64,000 bases of DNA from Zygnema cylindricum (Eukaryota; Streptophyta; Zygnematophyceae; Zygnematales; Zygnemataceae), in NCBI GenBank assembly GCA_037447655.1, contig JBBHKE010000012.1:54400-118399 (forward strand), written 5' to 3'. Below the pieces are notes generated by a model that saw only the letters and a program-made list of their open reading frames with translations, ran no database searches and had not been told where the DNA came from. The translations under genes and the position numbers were made by a program. Positions 39,901-50,686 of this stretch are shown here, piece by piece; position 1 is the first letter of the stretch, and every line of letters begins with the position of its first letter.

Positions 39901-40747
39901 ATGGGCAAGAACCCGGAAGGATCTATCGTAATGGAGGGTGGATCTGGAATACTAGATAAAGGAATTGGTATAGTAAATTTATATAGCCGGTCAAAATTTG
40001 AAGAGTCAATGGTAAATTCGGGTGTACTAAATAATTTTGGTAAACTCGGGGAATCTGGTGAGATTTCATCCGTTGTTAGAGATTCAAGGATGTTTGCACC
40101 TATGCCAACTGCGGCATAGGCTGGCAAGATTAGCGCCGAATGGGCCGTGGTAGGCATGGGTTGCCGCGCCGAGATAAGGGGTAAGCAAATTTTATGTTCC
40201 GGAAAGTTGTTCAGTCTGTACGAAAATGTTTGATCGTGCATATCAACCCCCCCCCTACGCGTAAAATTACGTCTTGGCTGACAAGGCATTCATAATCACT
40301 ACACTTGGTGACCAAGGCGTGGGCATATATTCCTACAAAATCTGTCTCTGGCTGACTCTGAAACTGGAAACAGACTGGTGCCTTTGTAATTCCGAGGACC
40401 AGTTTTGTGGTACCTGTGGAAGTCAACAGACGTGTGGTAGTGGGTTGTAGCTTATCTGCTGTAAGACCTATTTTGATTGCAAAATCTGAACCGAGGATAA
40501 TTAGCTTTGCGCCTGTATCCGTGAGAGAAAGTGCCGGAGCAAACCCATTCATTGTGAACACGCCCAATTTGTTATCTAGAAAACTGATGTGAGGAGTGAG
40601 GCTAGAACGCTCTTCAAGAGTAATAACTTGAAAGGAGAGAGCATGACGATGGTTATGTAATGCTTGTAACGCAACTGCTGAAAGAGTATGATCTACATGA
40701 TTTTCGTTGATATCGAACTCGAGGAGCATGGTGGACAGGATTGACAA
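39860..40747 (-). pseudogene. Gypsy-M aspartic protease and linker
   Basis: The active-site motif LSLTDTGAKLIILGS lies near 40520, followed by DYECLVSQDVILRVGG. A run of nine G (40247-40255) then shifts the frame; the next frame continues GVDMHDQTFSYRLNN. In Gypsy-P the same region reads without the shift (FRNCGGVDMHVQTISYRPSN), so the run is the cause of the break. Confidence 0.82.
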
Positions 40748-40999
40748 ACGTTCTTTGACCTTATAAGTGTCTTGTATGCTCCTCTCTAGGATTGTAAATG
40801 CTTCAGCAGTGATGCTAGAGGCGGTTTCTGGAATCGGTGAGCGGGGTTCTTTAGCAAATGATAGTGGGATACGTGTGTTAATGGATTTTGACTCACGATT
40901 ATGATCGCGAGTCCCTTTAAACTGAGCTGCCCGCTGTTGAATAGTGGACTCCCTAAGAGATCACCAAGCGAAAGAGGGCATATGAACCATAGTTCGAGC

Positions 41000-42563
41000 C
41001 ATTCCACTTAATTGCGGTTTGACCTGCGCCATAAGCGCGGCAAACTGCTCCTTCATCATGGCCGCCACAGTAGCCTGCATCTCGGCTTTCTCTCGGTCCC
41101 TCCTACTGATTTTTGGAGGGTTGTCTTTCTCTACCCCCTTGGGTGGAGTGACCAATTTTGCCGAGCGAGCAGGTATACCGCTGTTTTTGAAATGATTTTG
41201 ATAACTAAAATTGGGATTCTTAATGTGACATCGATGTACATAATGACCCGTTTGATTACAATGAGTACACGTGGCAGTCTTATCCGGACAGCCGCGTGCG
41301 TCGTGACCGCTGTTACCACATCGAAAGCATATACGAACACCAAGGGGTTGTTGGTAATGTTCCCATAGTTAGAGCCCTTGGGGGTCTTGTATTGGGCGAT
41401 GGGTTGCGTGGATTAGGATTAGGATCCGGGTTTGCATTAGGAGAAGATTTGGGTCGCTCATGAGCGTCCCACCAGCTAGTCTGCATTTCATACCGTACGG
41501 CATACTCTGCAGCCTGCTCGAAGGTAAATTTGAGGCCATATGCCTCAGTCAAATGGCTTTGAATGAAACGTCGAGATTGGGTGGGAAATTGCCCCACAAA
41601 TTTTTGAACTGCCTCTACGTCTGACATGAGATCTGGTAATGCTTCGCGTAATGTTTCCATACGCGCCCGCTATGCCGAGGCGGTTTCGCCTGGGCGACGT
41701 TCGAAATTCATTAGTTCTTTAACCTGATCGGGGTTCTGCATTCGGTACTCTTCCTGTAATAAACTGAAAACAAATGATACTGGATCCCTTAAAGAAACCA
41801 ACATTGCAGGGCGGGCTGGAATTCCAGCCCGAGCCGCAACGGCGAACTGATGAGGGACCTCAGGTATTTCAGGTGAAATTTTGTTGCCTGCAAAGTCATA
41901 ATTTGCAGGTACAACAACTTGGAAAAGAATTTCTAGACTGCCTGTTTTGGCTAAAGATCTAGAATATGCGGGTGCCATTTGTGTCATAACACAAATTGCC
42001 GCATATTTTCGTGTATATAGAGATATGGGAGATCCCCAAAGGTATCGCCCATGTTTCGAAAAAGCAACCGGTAAATCATAACGGTTTTGATACCGGAATG
42101 CAATATCGCGCATCTCGGTATCAAAAAGCATTCGAAAATGTGACAAATACATAGTGTCCTTAAGACGCGAAAAATAAAACTGATTTCTACCTCCTCCGGT
42201 GTCTATAGACAAGGCCATATCCATAAAATAGGAATCTGAGTTAGTGTGTATATTTCCACTCAAAGGAAAAAACGAAGGTGGTAGATTTAGATCCCGGATA
42301 TCAAGGGAGTCTATGTCTGAATCTTCCCCCTAGCTATGGGAAGAGGATGAGGAGACAGATGAAGTAGATCTATACGTGCTGATAATACCAGATCTAGAGT
42401 CAGGTGAACTCGTAAGCTGAGACTGAGCAGACTGACCAGTATGACCTAAAAGCTGGACTGAAGGTGAGCGGGCGGGGATCAAATCCCGATCCGGTCCACG
42501 GTAAAGACTGGAGCTCCTAGTGATACCAGCTTGAAACGATTGATTGTTCCAGTCTGTTGGCAT
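41000..42563 (-). pseudogene. Gypsy-M gag with two zinc knuckles
   Basis: Probable start MPTDWNN at 42563, conserved in Gypsy-P (MPTDWDN at 50687). The capsid region contains FRYQNRYDLPVAF, MQNPDQVKELMNF and LREALPDLMSDVEAVQKFVG. Two CX2CX4HX4C knuckles, CFRCGNSGHDARGC and CTHCNQTGHYVHRC, lie at about 41330-41230. Two frame breaks are present (near 42300 and 41670). Confidence 0.85.
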
Positions 42564-43547
42564 GTAAACAGACAGTAGTCCGGTTGTCCTATCCGGATGC
42601 AACTAGATGCCAGACCCTACTCAGGGTCAGTGGGCATATGCCCACTACCAGATCTATTGATCAAGTCACACAGGAAGTCTTTAAATTCACGCAAACAGGA
42701 ACCCACGCAACCAAGCACCCCCGAACGATTTGATCTATTCTGTATCACCGGGGTTAGTCTAATCGTGAACACCCCTAACAAGGCTGTCACAGCCAGATCT
42801 AAGCAATACCACATTAAGTTACTTCAAGCCACTCCAAGAAGAAACATGTCACCTATGCAAGGCCACTTGTGGCAAAATTTAATAAAACAGGAAACTATTC
42901 AAGGCCCACAAGGCTAGATGTAGAAAACAGAAACCTATCTTGGCCCAACAAGGCCAGATGTAATAGACAAGAAGTCGCTATCTAAGAAAAATCACGGTCA
43001 GATCTAAAGAAAATGCAACCACAGCGCCTATGCGGAAAATAAGGCACAGCATTCGGTCAGATCCTAACCCCTTTAGGTTATCGCGCTTAACAACCTATCA
43101 CGCGCCTGCAACCACAAGGACCCGATTACTCACCTAGAGCTAGCGGTAAGGTTTTCCAATTGATGCTCCAACCTCCCTCCAATTCCAAATCGTCGAATCC
43201 AATTCCAAATCGTCGAAAAGAGATCACAACTTAAAAATACCAACGTAGTTAGTAGCATGTTAGGGCACGTGTATCAGCACTATGCCACGCTCTGCCCGTC
43301 TATAAAGCAATGACAATTTTCGTGATAATTCGTGCAACCTAATATATATATATTTTTTTTTCTAAGGGTTATTTTTTTTTTTTTTTTATAAGTTTTTAAG
43401 TTTTTTTTTTTTTATCTTTTTTGAGTGAGTTAATCCGGTAGGAAGAAAGAAGAGAAAACGATACCGGAACAGTTCAACAATCTCAAATCCAACAACTCAA
43501 AAACAAACTAGGTAACAAATAAAATGAAAACAACGCATAACAAATAT
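42564..43547 (-). other. Gypsy-M 5' leader with repeated hairpin units
   Basis: No coding frame. Between 42780 and 43060 (minus strand) short units recur, each with a small inverted repeat such as GGCCTTGTTGGGCC and a nearby GTTTCTGTTTT-like stretch. T/A homopolymers follow towards the gap. Confidence 0.55.
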
Positions 43548-43557
43548 NNNNNNNNNN
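43548..43557. other. Assembly gap (10 N)
   Basis: Ten N stand where the 5' repeat of Gypsy-M would be expected nearby. Confidence 1.
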
Positions 43558-44092
43558 TGCTTACAGGAAAACAAAACAAACCTGCACTTTGCAGGAACTG
43601 CAGTAGAGTGCAGTTGATTTTGCAGCACTAAACTAAGTACTAAATCCATGTCATGCCTTGTAAGTAAGCCCTATGCTGAAGTACAAAAAAGTTTAAGCCT
43701 AAAAACGTAAGGCTTTTCCCAAGGACCTTTTTTTATACTGAATGGTGTTAACAGTTCAAAACTGCGTGAACTGGCACGTAGCGACGGACAAAATATACGA
43801 TTTGGAGCGTAGCGACGGACAAAAACGTACGGTCAAGTGCGTCAAAACTTGACAACTGTGGTAAGTCATATTTTTTTCCAGGAACCCTTTTCGGAATGCA
43901 AAAATCCGAATTTGAAAAAACATGAAGTCGTATCCCGAATGAATGTTCCGTACTGTACCTAAATCATGAATCAAATCACGACGTTTTAGTTGACGTGAGA
44001 TGACGTCAAGGACGTTTCACGTCCAAACAAAACAAAAGGACATTCGTTTCCTCATATAATTCATCATCCATTCCGGTGTGAATGCAGCGCGT
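43558..44092. other. Sequence between gap and TIR-element copy
   Basis: Includes short hairpins (CTGCACTTTGCAG near 43590) and a TAGCGACGGACAAAA direct repeat (43778 and 43808). No gene seen. Confidence 0.45.
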
Positions 44093-44644
44093 GACATTGT
44101 ACCGTACCGCATTCCAGCCTGACAGTTTCACGGTTGAAGACGATGCGCTTTGCCTTTCGCGTCGCCTGTCCGATCGAGGTGAAATGGCAACGGAATTTGA
44201 AAACCCCTGCAAATAAAAAATCCGTACTGGACGAAAACGGACAAAATCAAACAAACTGTGTACTTCTTTTTGTCTTATTATTACGCAAACGGACAGAACA
44301 TAGCGAACTATGTACTTTTCTTTGTCCTTGGAAATCGTAGGATTTTTTTCGAAATTTACGGCATGTGCAAAAATGTTTTCCTATTTGTCAATCGAAAAAA
44401 CCTAATTTTAAATCACATCGCGCATGTGTTTTAAACAAAAGTTTAAAGATGACGTTTTTTGTCGTAGAAGTGGGTCGAAAAGCACAAAACGACAAATTTT
44501 CGTACATCCTAATTTCAAGGATGACGCAAATTTTACTCTACAAATTTGCGATTCCTTCGTACGGTTGCAACTTATGCAGTACGGCGCTAAGTTTTACGGC
44601 AAAACGACAGAAAAAAACCCTTACTTATGCACATGGGGACACAC
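44093..44644. mobile_element. Partial second copy of the 778-bp TIR element family
   Basis: Matches the minus strand of 5888-6665 from GTGACATTGTA to the terminus GCACATGGGGACACAC. Its insertion replaces the first 58 bp or so of the Copia-3 5' LTR. Confidence 0.6.
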
Positions 44645-44647
44645 CCT

Positions 44648-45417
44648 TAGAAATATTTTCAATGTTTCAAAATTAGTGTACCTTAACAATGTAGACCGTA
44701 CAAAATTAACGAGTTCATATCGAACGACTCCTAAGTAAAAGCTAACTATAAAATACCGTCCGATTGACAAGATTGGACAGACAAAAAATTACCAGAATCT
44801 GAAAGTGGACCACTATGATGCCCACTATGACGCAGCGGTTTCGTCAAGTATAAAGTTTCAATGTCGCTAATAACTTTGTGGAAACGAGAGTTTGTCTTCA
44901 CGTGTATTTGTTTATTAGTGTGTACAGTTAGTAAAAGTCGTACGTAGACAATTGAGGTTTGTCCTATTGTACGCAACAATAGACAAACCATTGACTAAAT
45001 TAACGTACATCAAGCACATAAACATATTACTTTTGAGTAAGGTTATAAAGTACCGTAGCACTCTTTTCAGCGTTATGACTGACTATGTAGGTAGTAGTAG
45101 AATTTATTAGTATAAATTCTAGGACTTAGTGATTCTCATGTATTCCTTGTACAAGGTTTCAAATGGCAAATTTTTTTGCATTTTAAGGGATATTCTTTGG
45201 GCTATATCTCTTGGTTTAATAAGGAGTTTTGCTTGAAACTTTGTGAGTTGTCACCACACGCGGTAACTGTATTGTGTTATAGTTTGGGGCCATTTGGCCA
45301 TATTGACTGCTTTAAGCAGTGGGTGAAAGTCGGTATATTGAGTGCTTCCTCTTTTGGTTCTGTGATGGCTTGTGATTTAGTGGCAGTTGGTGCTACTACG
45401 GTTGTCATAGAATAACA
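44648..45417 (+). repeat. Copia-3 5' LTR, lacking its first ~58 bp
   Basis: Matches 56338-57121, including GGGCCATTTGGCCATATTGA and the end GAATAACA. The sequence GGTTACGAGCCCTCC after it is a mutated form of the half-tRNA primer site of Copia-2. Confidence 0.88.
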
Positions 45418-45449
45418 GGTTACGAGCCCTCCCTCAATGTTACCTATTT

Positions 45450-47830
45450 TCGACAGCACTGGATATATTTATTAGGCAGATATGGTGGAGTTATATTTTC
45501 TAAATATTGATCTTATAGAAGTCTTGGATGGATCTTTGGCCGAATCGGATGCCGGCTGAAAGAAGAAAAATTTGCACTGTCTTCACATCATCAAACTTCT
45601 CATTTCAAAAGAGCTTGTAACGGCTCATATCCACATGAAGAAGGCGTCAGAAATATGGAGCTTTTTGAAAGATACGCACACCAAAACTAATGTTCAGCAC
45701 AAGAAGATTAAGGCTGGAAAAATTTGGGAGTATACGTACACTGGCGGAATATTGTTATGGTTTAAGAAAATTACTACACTTGTCCAGGTGGCATTTTTCC
45801 TAATGACCAACAAGCATTGTTGTTAATGAGAGGGCTTCCTATTGAATATAAAAGAGCCTCTGACAATTTGAAAAAATTACCGCAGGTTGAGTGGAATGTA
45901 GCGATAGCAATTCAATACCTTTTAGATGAAGAGTCTAGTCAAAAAGCTCTTAAAAGTAGTAGACAAGGTGAAGCTTTAAAAAAAGAAAGCGTTCGAAAAG
46001 AACAGTTATATAATAGTCAGATTCAATATCCTAAAAGACCTGATGTATGCTACTATTGTAATGAAAAAAAACACGGCTATAGAAGTTCTCCAATATATTA
46101 AAAGGCTTCTGAAAGTGGAATCTTTCGTCTAGGTTGGTATGCAAGAAAATTAGAATTTCGCAAAATTACACAAACTTATGCCTTCTCCTCAAAAATTACG
46201 AAAAAGGAAGAACAAGTTGTGAGTTTTTCGGAAACAAACGAAAACTCCTTTTTTGCACATACTAACACGGCTACAGGAGATAAAAATTTCGGCTGGGAAA
46301 TGGATACGAAAAAAGAAGGTATAATAGAAGGTGTAGAATTTAGCAAAAAGGAAGAAATTTTATGCAATGGTTTTTATCTCGAAAATATAGATATAAATCC
46401 TTGTGAGAGAGGCCATAGAACATGAAAAATGTTAGAATTAGTTCACTTGGATGTAGAATTAGTTCACTTGGATGTAGAATTAGTTCACTTGGATGTATGG
46501 GGACCAGCTAAGATCGCATCAGCACGTTGTATGAGATACATGGTGACGTTCAAAGATGACTATTCAAGCGACACGAAAATTTACTTCATGAAGGAGAAAA
46601 ATGAAGTGTTTTCCCACTTTAAAGAATTTAAAACCTGGAGCGAGGAAATTCACGGAATTCCAATACGAACATTGATATTGAAAAACAAAAGGGAATATTT
46701 ATTACTAGATTTCATCACCTATCTAGAAGAGAATAAAATATCCTATAAAAATTTAGAGATCAATGTCGAAGTAGAGAGAGTAAACAAAACATTAACTACA
46801 ATGGCCATACCAATGGTTGTAGACAAAAGTGTCGATTTGAAATTTTGGGCTGAGGCCTTAAACTGTGCCACATATTTTTATAATATAATAGAGTCTAGAG
46901 TAATCAAAGGAAATTCACCTCATGAGATATGGACAGGAAGAAAACCAATAGTTAGTCACCTTAGAGAATTTGGTAGCAAGGTTATCATTCGAGATAGTAC
47001 TCAGACTAGGTGGAAAATGGAGCTGAAAGGTATACCTGGAATCCTAGTTGGTTACGATGATTTGTCGGCAGAATATAGAGTATATGTACCAGAGAAGAAT
47101 AGGATAGTAGTAACAAGAAATATCATTATCAAAGATGAGAAGAAATCAGATGATATTTCTCAGTCAATTGACAGAGTTGACAGAAAGGCAGAAAAAGTTA
47201 CTGAATATGTCATATTCAAACCTAGGATGGATCAAAGTGTAAAGTTACAAGAACTCGATAAGGTGAAAAACGTAGGTATTGACGTGCATTTGTCGTCGTT
47301 GGAACAACGACGACATGATCTCGTCGCTAGATCATCAATGACGGGCGCCGGAGGAAAAACAAAAAGTACCGATGAAACAACTTCATCGTTGATTCAGGGA
47401 CATGATGATGTCGTCGCTAAAAATCTGAAAATGTCCACAAACTGTTGTAGCACAAGTTCCGAAAAATGTGCAATGTCGTTTGATAAGCGACGAGATCCCC
47501 TCGTCGCTAGACCAAGAATTTCAAGCACCGGTGGACCATCGTTAGCGCAGAGACCAAAAATTGACAATCGGACTAAACCTTCGCAACCTCAAAATTTCCG
47601 GGGGGAAGTTGGAGAATTAACCGGAGGAATGCTTTTAGAAACCGCTATTTACTATTTGATAATCAAAAGGAGCCTCTTACCCTTCAAAAGGAAATTTTTG
47701 AACCCGAAAAAGAGTATAAGATAACGACAACAAATGATACAGTGACACCTATTTTGGATGCCAAAACTTGGGAAATCTTAGAGCTTTCACCGGATCGAAA
47801 ACCTATTGGAAATGACCTACAAATAATATA
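45450..47830 (+). pseudogene. Copia-3 gag and integrase fragments
   Basis: Gag pieces carry RGLPIEYKRASDNL and a decayed knuckle CYYCNEKKHGYR (about 46050). The integrase frame (46429-47724) starts with three copies of ELVHLDV from a 21-bp tandem repeat, then WGPAKIASARCMRYMVTFKD and FWAEALNCATYF. The catalytic SDNGGEY reads LKNKREY, so the enzyme would be dead. The frame ends in an RT-start sequence LSPDRKPIGND. Confidence 0.85.
46436..46498 (+). repeat. 21-bp tandem repeat, three copies, in frame
   Basis: The unit GAATTAGTTCACTTGGATGT appears three times, encoding ELVHLDV repeats at the integrase HxD-WGP motif. Confidence 0.95.
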
Positions 47831-47897
47831 AATAATGATTGAAAGAAAAACCAAAATTAAGATAGTTTTAAAAATGCAAGTTCAAAATGCAAAATTT

Positions 47898-49033
47898 TGT
47901 CATGCCGTATCGTGTCGGCTTCTCGCGCGCACGTTATCATGCACGCACGGGCGGTATTCTTCATGCACGCATGGTATTTCTCACGCACTCGCAAAATTTC
48001 TCACGCACGCGCGGTATTTTGTATGCACGCGCAGTTTAAGGCACGCGCGCGCGGTTTCATGCATGCACGCGCGGTTTTATGCATGCACGCACGATTTTGG
48101 CACGCGCGCATCATTTTCGTTCGCACGTGCAATTTCACGCCGGTTCATCTATTTATATGTTTTGTTGAAACGTACTAATTTCGTACTAGACGTTTTGTTT
48201 CGTGCGCAAGTACACACTTTTGGAGTATTTCGTGCGATACCTTCTATTTCGTGCGTAAGTACTACGATTTCGAAGTATGGACGTGGAGTATCGTTTGGAG
48301 GCGAATCGCAATTTCCGAGCGACGCTTCGATACACCATTTATTTATTTATTTAAGTCGCGAACCCATGTAGGTTCGCGCGCACATGTAGTTAGGGAGGGT
48401 TTTTACCCTCGGACGGTGGATTTTGTCAGGCGTACGGCAGACGATGTTGGCCGCCTGTTGGCCAACATCTTAAGTAGTTTCATGCATGTAAAGTAGACTA
48501 ATTGTAGGCTAATTTTGCTTAGGCCTAGGGTAGCTCTTACTTAGCCTAATTCTCAGACTTAGAGAATTTAGCTTTTGGACAAGAATTTTCTCTTAGCAGC
48601 GCGACTTTTCTCTTGCTCTCTCTCTCATCGATTGCCCACGTGTCTTTCTTCTCCTTGCTAGCTAGCTGTAGATGTTAGATAGAGTAAGACTATTCTCCTT
48701 GTTTTTCTGCCCTCGTTTTTAATCCACACGGCCTAAGGCCACGTCCGGAAGGTTTCCCTCCAAAGTTTCTCTTTTGGTGGAAGTGTGGAATTGGAGATCG
48801 TGGGGGAGCACATCTGGACCTTGTTGTGCATTCCTCGGGCAGCTTGACGGTTTGGTTGTGTGTTTTGTCTTTTTTTGTATTTCGGTTGGCTTGGAAGGAG
48901 TGTATTTTTGATCGGAATTGGATTTTCCCTTGTTGCGGTTAGAATATTTCTTGCTTTGCTGTCGTAACGGGATAACTCTTGTAGGGAATGTGATAAAGAC
49001 CAGAGAGCCTAGTGGCTACCTCTTGGCTTAGCA
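47898..49033 (+). repeat. Gypsy-P repeat A1 (5' LTR-like, 1136 bp)
   Basis: Starts TGTCATGCCG, ends GGCTTAGCA. It contains a CACGCACGCGCGGTA minisatellite (47935-48115) and, at 48569-48586, the segment complementary to the primer site. It matches A2 along its length. Confidence 0.9.
47935..48115 (+). repeat. GC-rich minisatellite in the A repeat
   Basis: About seven degenerate units of 24-27 bp follow the pattern CATGCACGCACGCGCGGTAT. The same array, slightly rearranged, is at 53271-53460 in A2. It lies in the probable promoter part of the LTR. Confidence 0.85.
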
Positions 49034-49050
49034 TTCTTGTCCAAAAGCTA
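49033..49050 (+). promoter_or_regulatory. Gypsy-P primer-binding site, self-priming type
   Basis: ATTCTTGTCCAAAAGCTA directly follows the A1 end and is an 18-nt perfect complement of TAGCTTTTGGACAAGAAT at 48569-48586 in the same repeat. Self-primed elements such as Tf1 fold the 5' end of their RNA back on the primer site in this way. No tRNA 3' end known to me fits. Confidence 0.7.
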
Positions 49051-50686
49051 CACTTTTCAAAATCACATTTTCTAAAAGTCTATTCTTTTTTTAAATAAAT
49101 TATTAAAAATATAAAATTTTATTTCATAAAAAAAAATATTACTTTTCATATTCAGTTTTTATTCTTGTTTTTGTTTTTCCATTTTGCATCCACTTTATCT
49201 TTCATTTTAAGTTTTGCTTCTCAGTTTGGTGTGAGAACAAAAATCTAAAGAAAATAAAAATAAAAATTACATTATTTTCAATATAAAAAACATCTTTTCA
49301 TTTCTAAAATTTCTTCCACCTATTTTTGATTTGGTTTCTACCTTTTTATCCGGATTTATCTTTCTACGAGTTTTTCCCCTTCTTTCTCTCCATTTTTGAT
49401 TTTGCTTTCTCTTTTGTCTTGAGAAAAAAATATGATAAAAATATTTCAATTTACAAATTTTATTTAGAAAAAAAAACACATTTTGTTTTTGTTTTTTTTG
49501 CTTTCTTCTCTCTTTCTTTCGATTTTTCCCTCCTATCTTGTTGGCACTCCATTTCTAGTCTGCAGATTTAGGTCTGATTTTGTGTCAGATTTTTAGGGTT
49601 AATCTGCAGAATTAGGTTTTGGCTGCAGATTTAGGTTTTGGGCCGCAGATTTAGGGTTTGGGCGAATTTAGGGTTTATTTTTTGGAATTCCTCACCCTAG
49701 GTCAGCATTTTACCATTCCTTGGTCGCAGATTTTTTATTTTTGCAGCGTGGAATTAGGGTTTGGGAAACCAATCGCCTAATTCTACCGCACTTTGTGTTT
49801 TATTTTGAAGTTTTCTCTATATTCCTTATCTTTCTTTCCTTGTTGCCACTTTGTTTGCTATCTAGTGGATATTTGTTTTGTGTTAGATTTGATATTTTCT
49901 TTCATCTCTTTCTACCAAACTTAATCAATCAGAAAACCTAGAAAAACAAAATATTTAATAAATTTAATAGGGTTGCACGAATTGTAACCTAAAATTATCA
50001 TTGCTTTATAGTTGGGTATAGCGAGGGATAGCACTGATACGCATACCCTAGCAAGATAATTACTTCTTTGTTTTTTAGTGGTGGTTTTGGGCAAAATTAT
50101 TCAGTACTGGAGCCTAAGGACTCTGCAAAATCCAACTTGCCTCGACCAAGTCCGGTTCACTTTTAGTACTCACCAGAGTATTAAAGGTGTTTGTAAGTAT
50201 TTCGATGCCCTGTGGGTGTAGGAGCGTCACGATATAGTGTGGACAATAGTGCAGAGAAATCGGTGTGGATTGGTTCTATTACGAACCTTTCTTTTTGAGC
50301 ATTTGCACTTTTCTTGCTTTCCTTGCATGCTATCTAGCCGTGAGCGGCCTTCAATTTCCCTGTCACTGTCTGGATTGGATTTTCTTCATAGATCTTTTCA
50401 TTGGTGGCATTGTTTAGACAATTTTCTGTCTGTGCCGCTGTAGATCTGCACCGAAAGGTGCCTGGATAGTTCTCTGTTTGTTTTTATAGATCTGGCCCTT
50501 CGGCCTTGCCCCATTGTTTGCAGGGTAGAGGTTTTGGTATTCTGGCTTTTTGCTAGATCTGACCACCGGGTCTTGCTAGAGCTTTCGTGTGTTCGCTTGT
50601 TTTGTGTGGATTGGCCTGTCATTTGACGCACCTCGGTTAGGTCGTTCCGAAATTTCCAGTCATACTCGAGGGTTTTGTCTTCTTGT
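49051..50686 (+). other. Gypsy-P 5' leader
   Basis: 1.6 kb without a supported gene. 49560-49690 has several CAGATTTAGG(G)TTT words. 50390-50610 contains four units beginning TAGATCT, three of them with a small hairpin (GCACCGAAAGGTGC, GGCCCTTCGGCC, GACCACCGGGTC). Comparable units occur in the Gypsy-M leader. Confidence 0.6.

Larger units (their letters stand above)
33557..43547 (-). mobile_element. Gypsy-M: Ty3/gypsy element with cytosine methyltransferase and PHD finger
   Basis: Order on the minus strand: 5' leader (43547-42564), gag (42563 to about 41000), protease (about 40520), C5 methyltransferase (about 39860-38880), RT (38412-37640), solo-LTR insertion, RNase H (about 36450-36000), integrase (35754 to about 34800), PHD finger (34600-34430), G run, repeat B1, repeat A2, repeat B2. 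The 3' end is CACGACA followed by unrelated sequence. The 5' repeat A1 is not present: sequence runs into a 10-N gap and then non-matching DNA. Frames are broken in several places, so this copy is not autonomous as assembled. Gypsy-P (47898-55820) is a shorter relative on the other strand. Confidence 0.9.

Noticed and set aside
47835-48371. 178-residue open frame rich in Cys/His/Arg
   Set aside because: It translates the GC-rich minisatellite of the gypsy A repeat and crosses the element boundary with Copia-3.
49560-49690. Telomere-like TTTAGGG words
   Set aside because: Only a few irregular copies mixed with CAGATTTAGG repeats inside the gypsy leader; not an interstitial telomere array.
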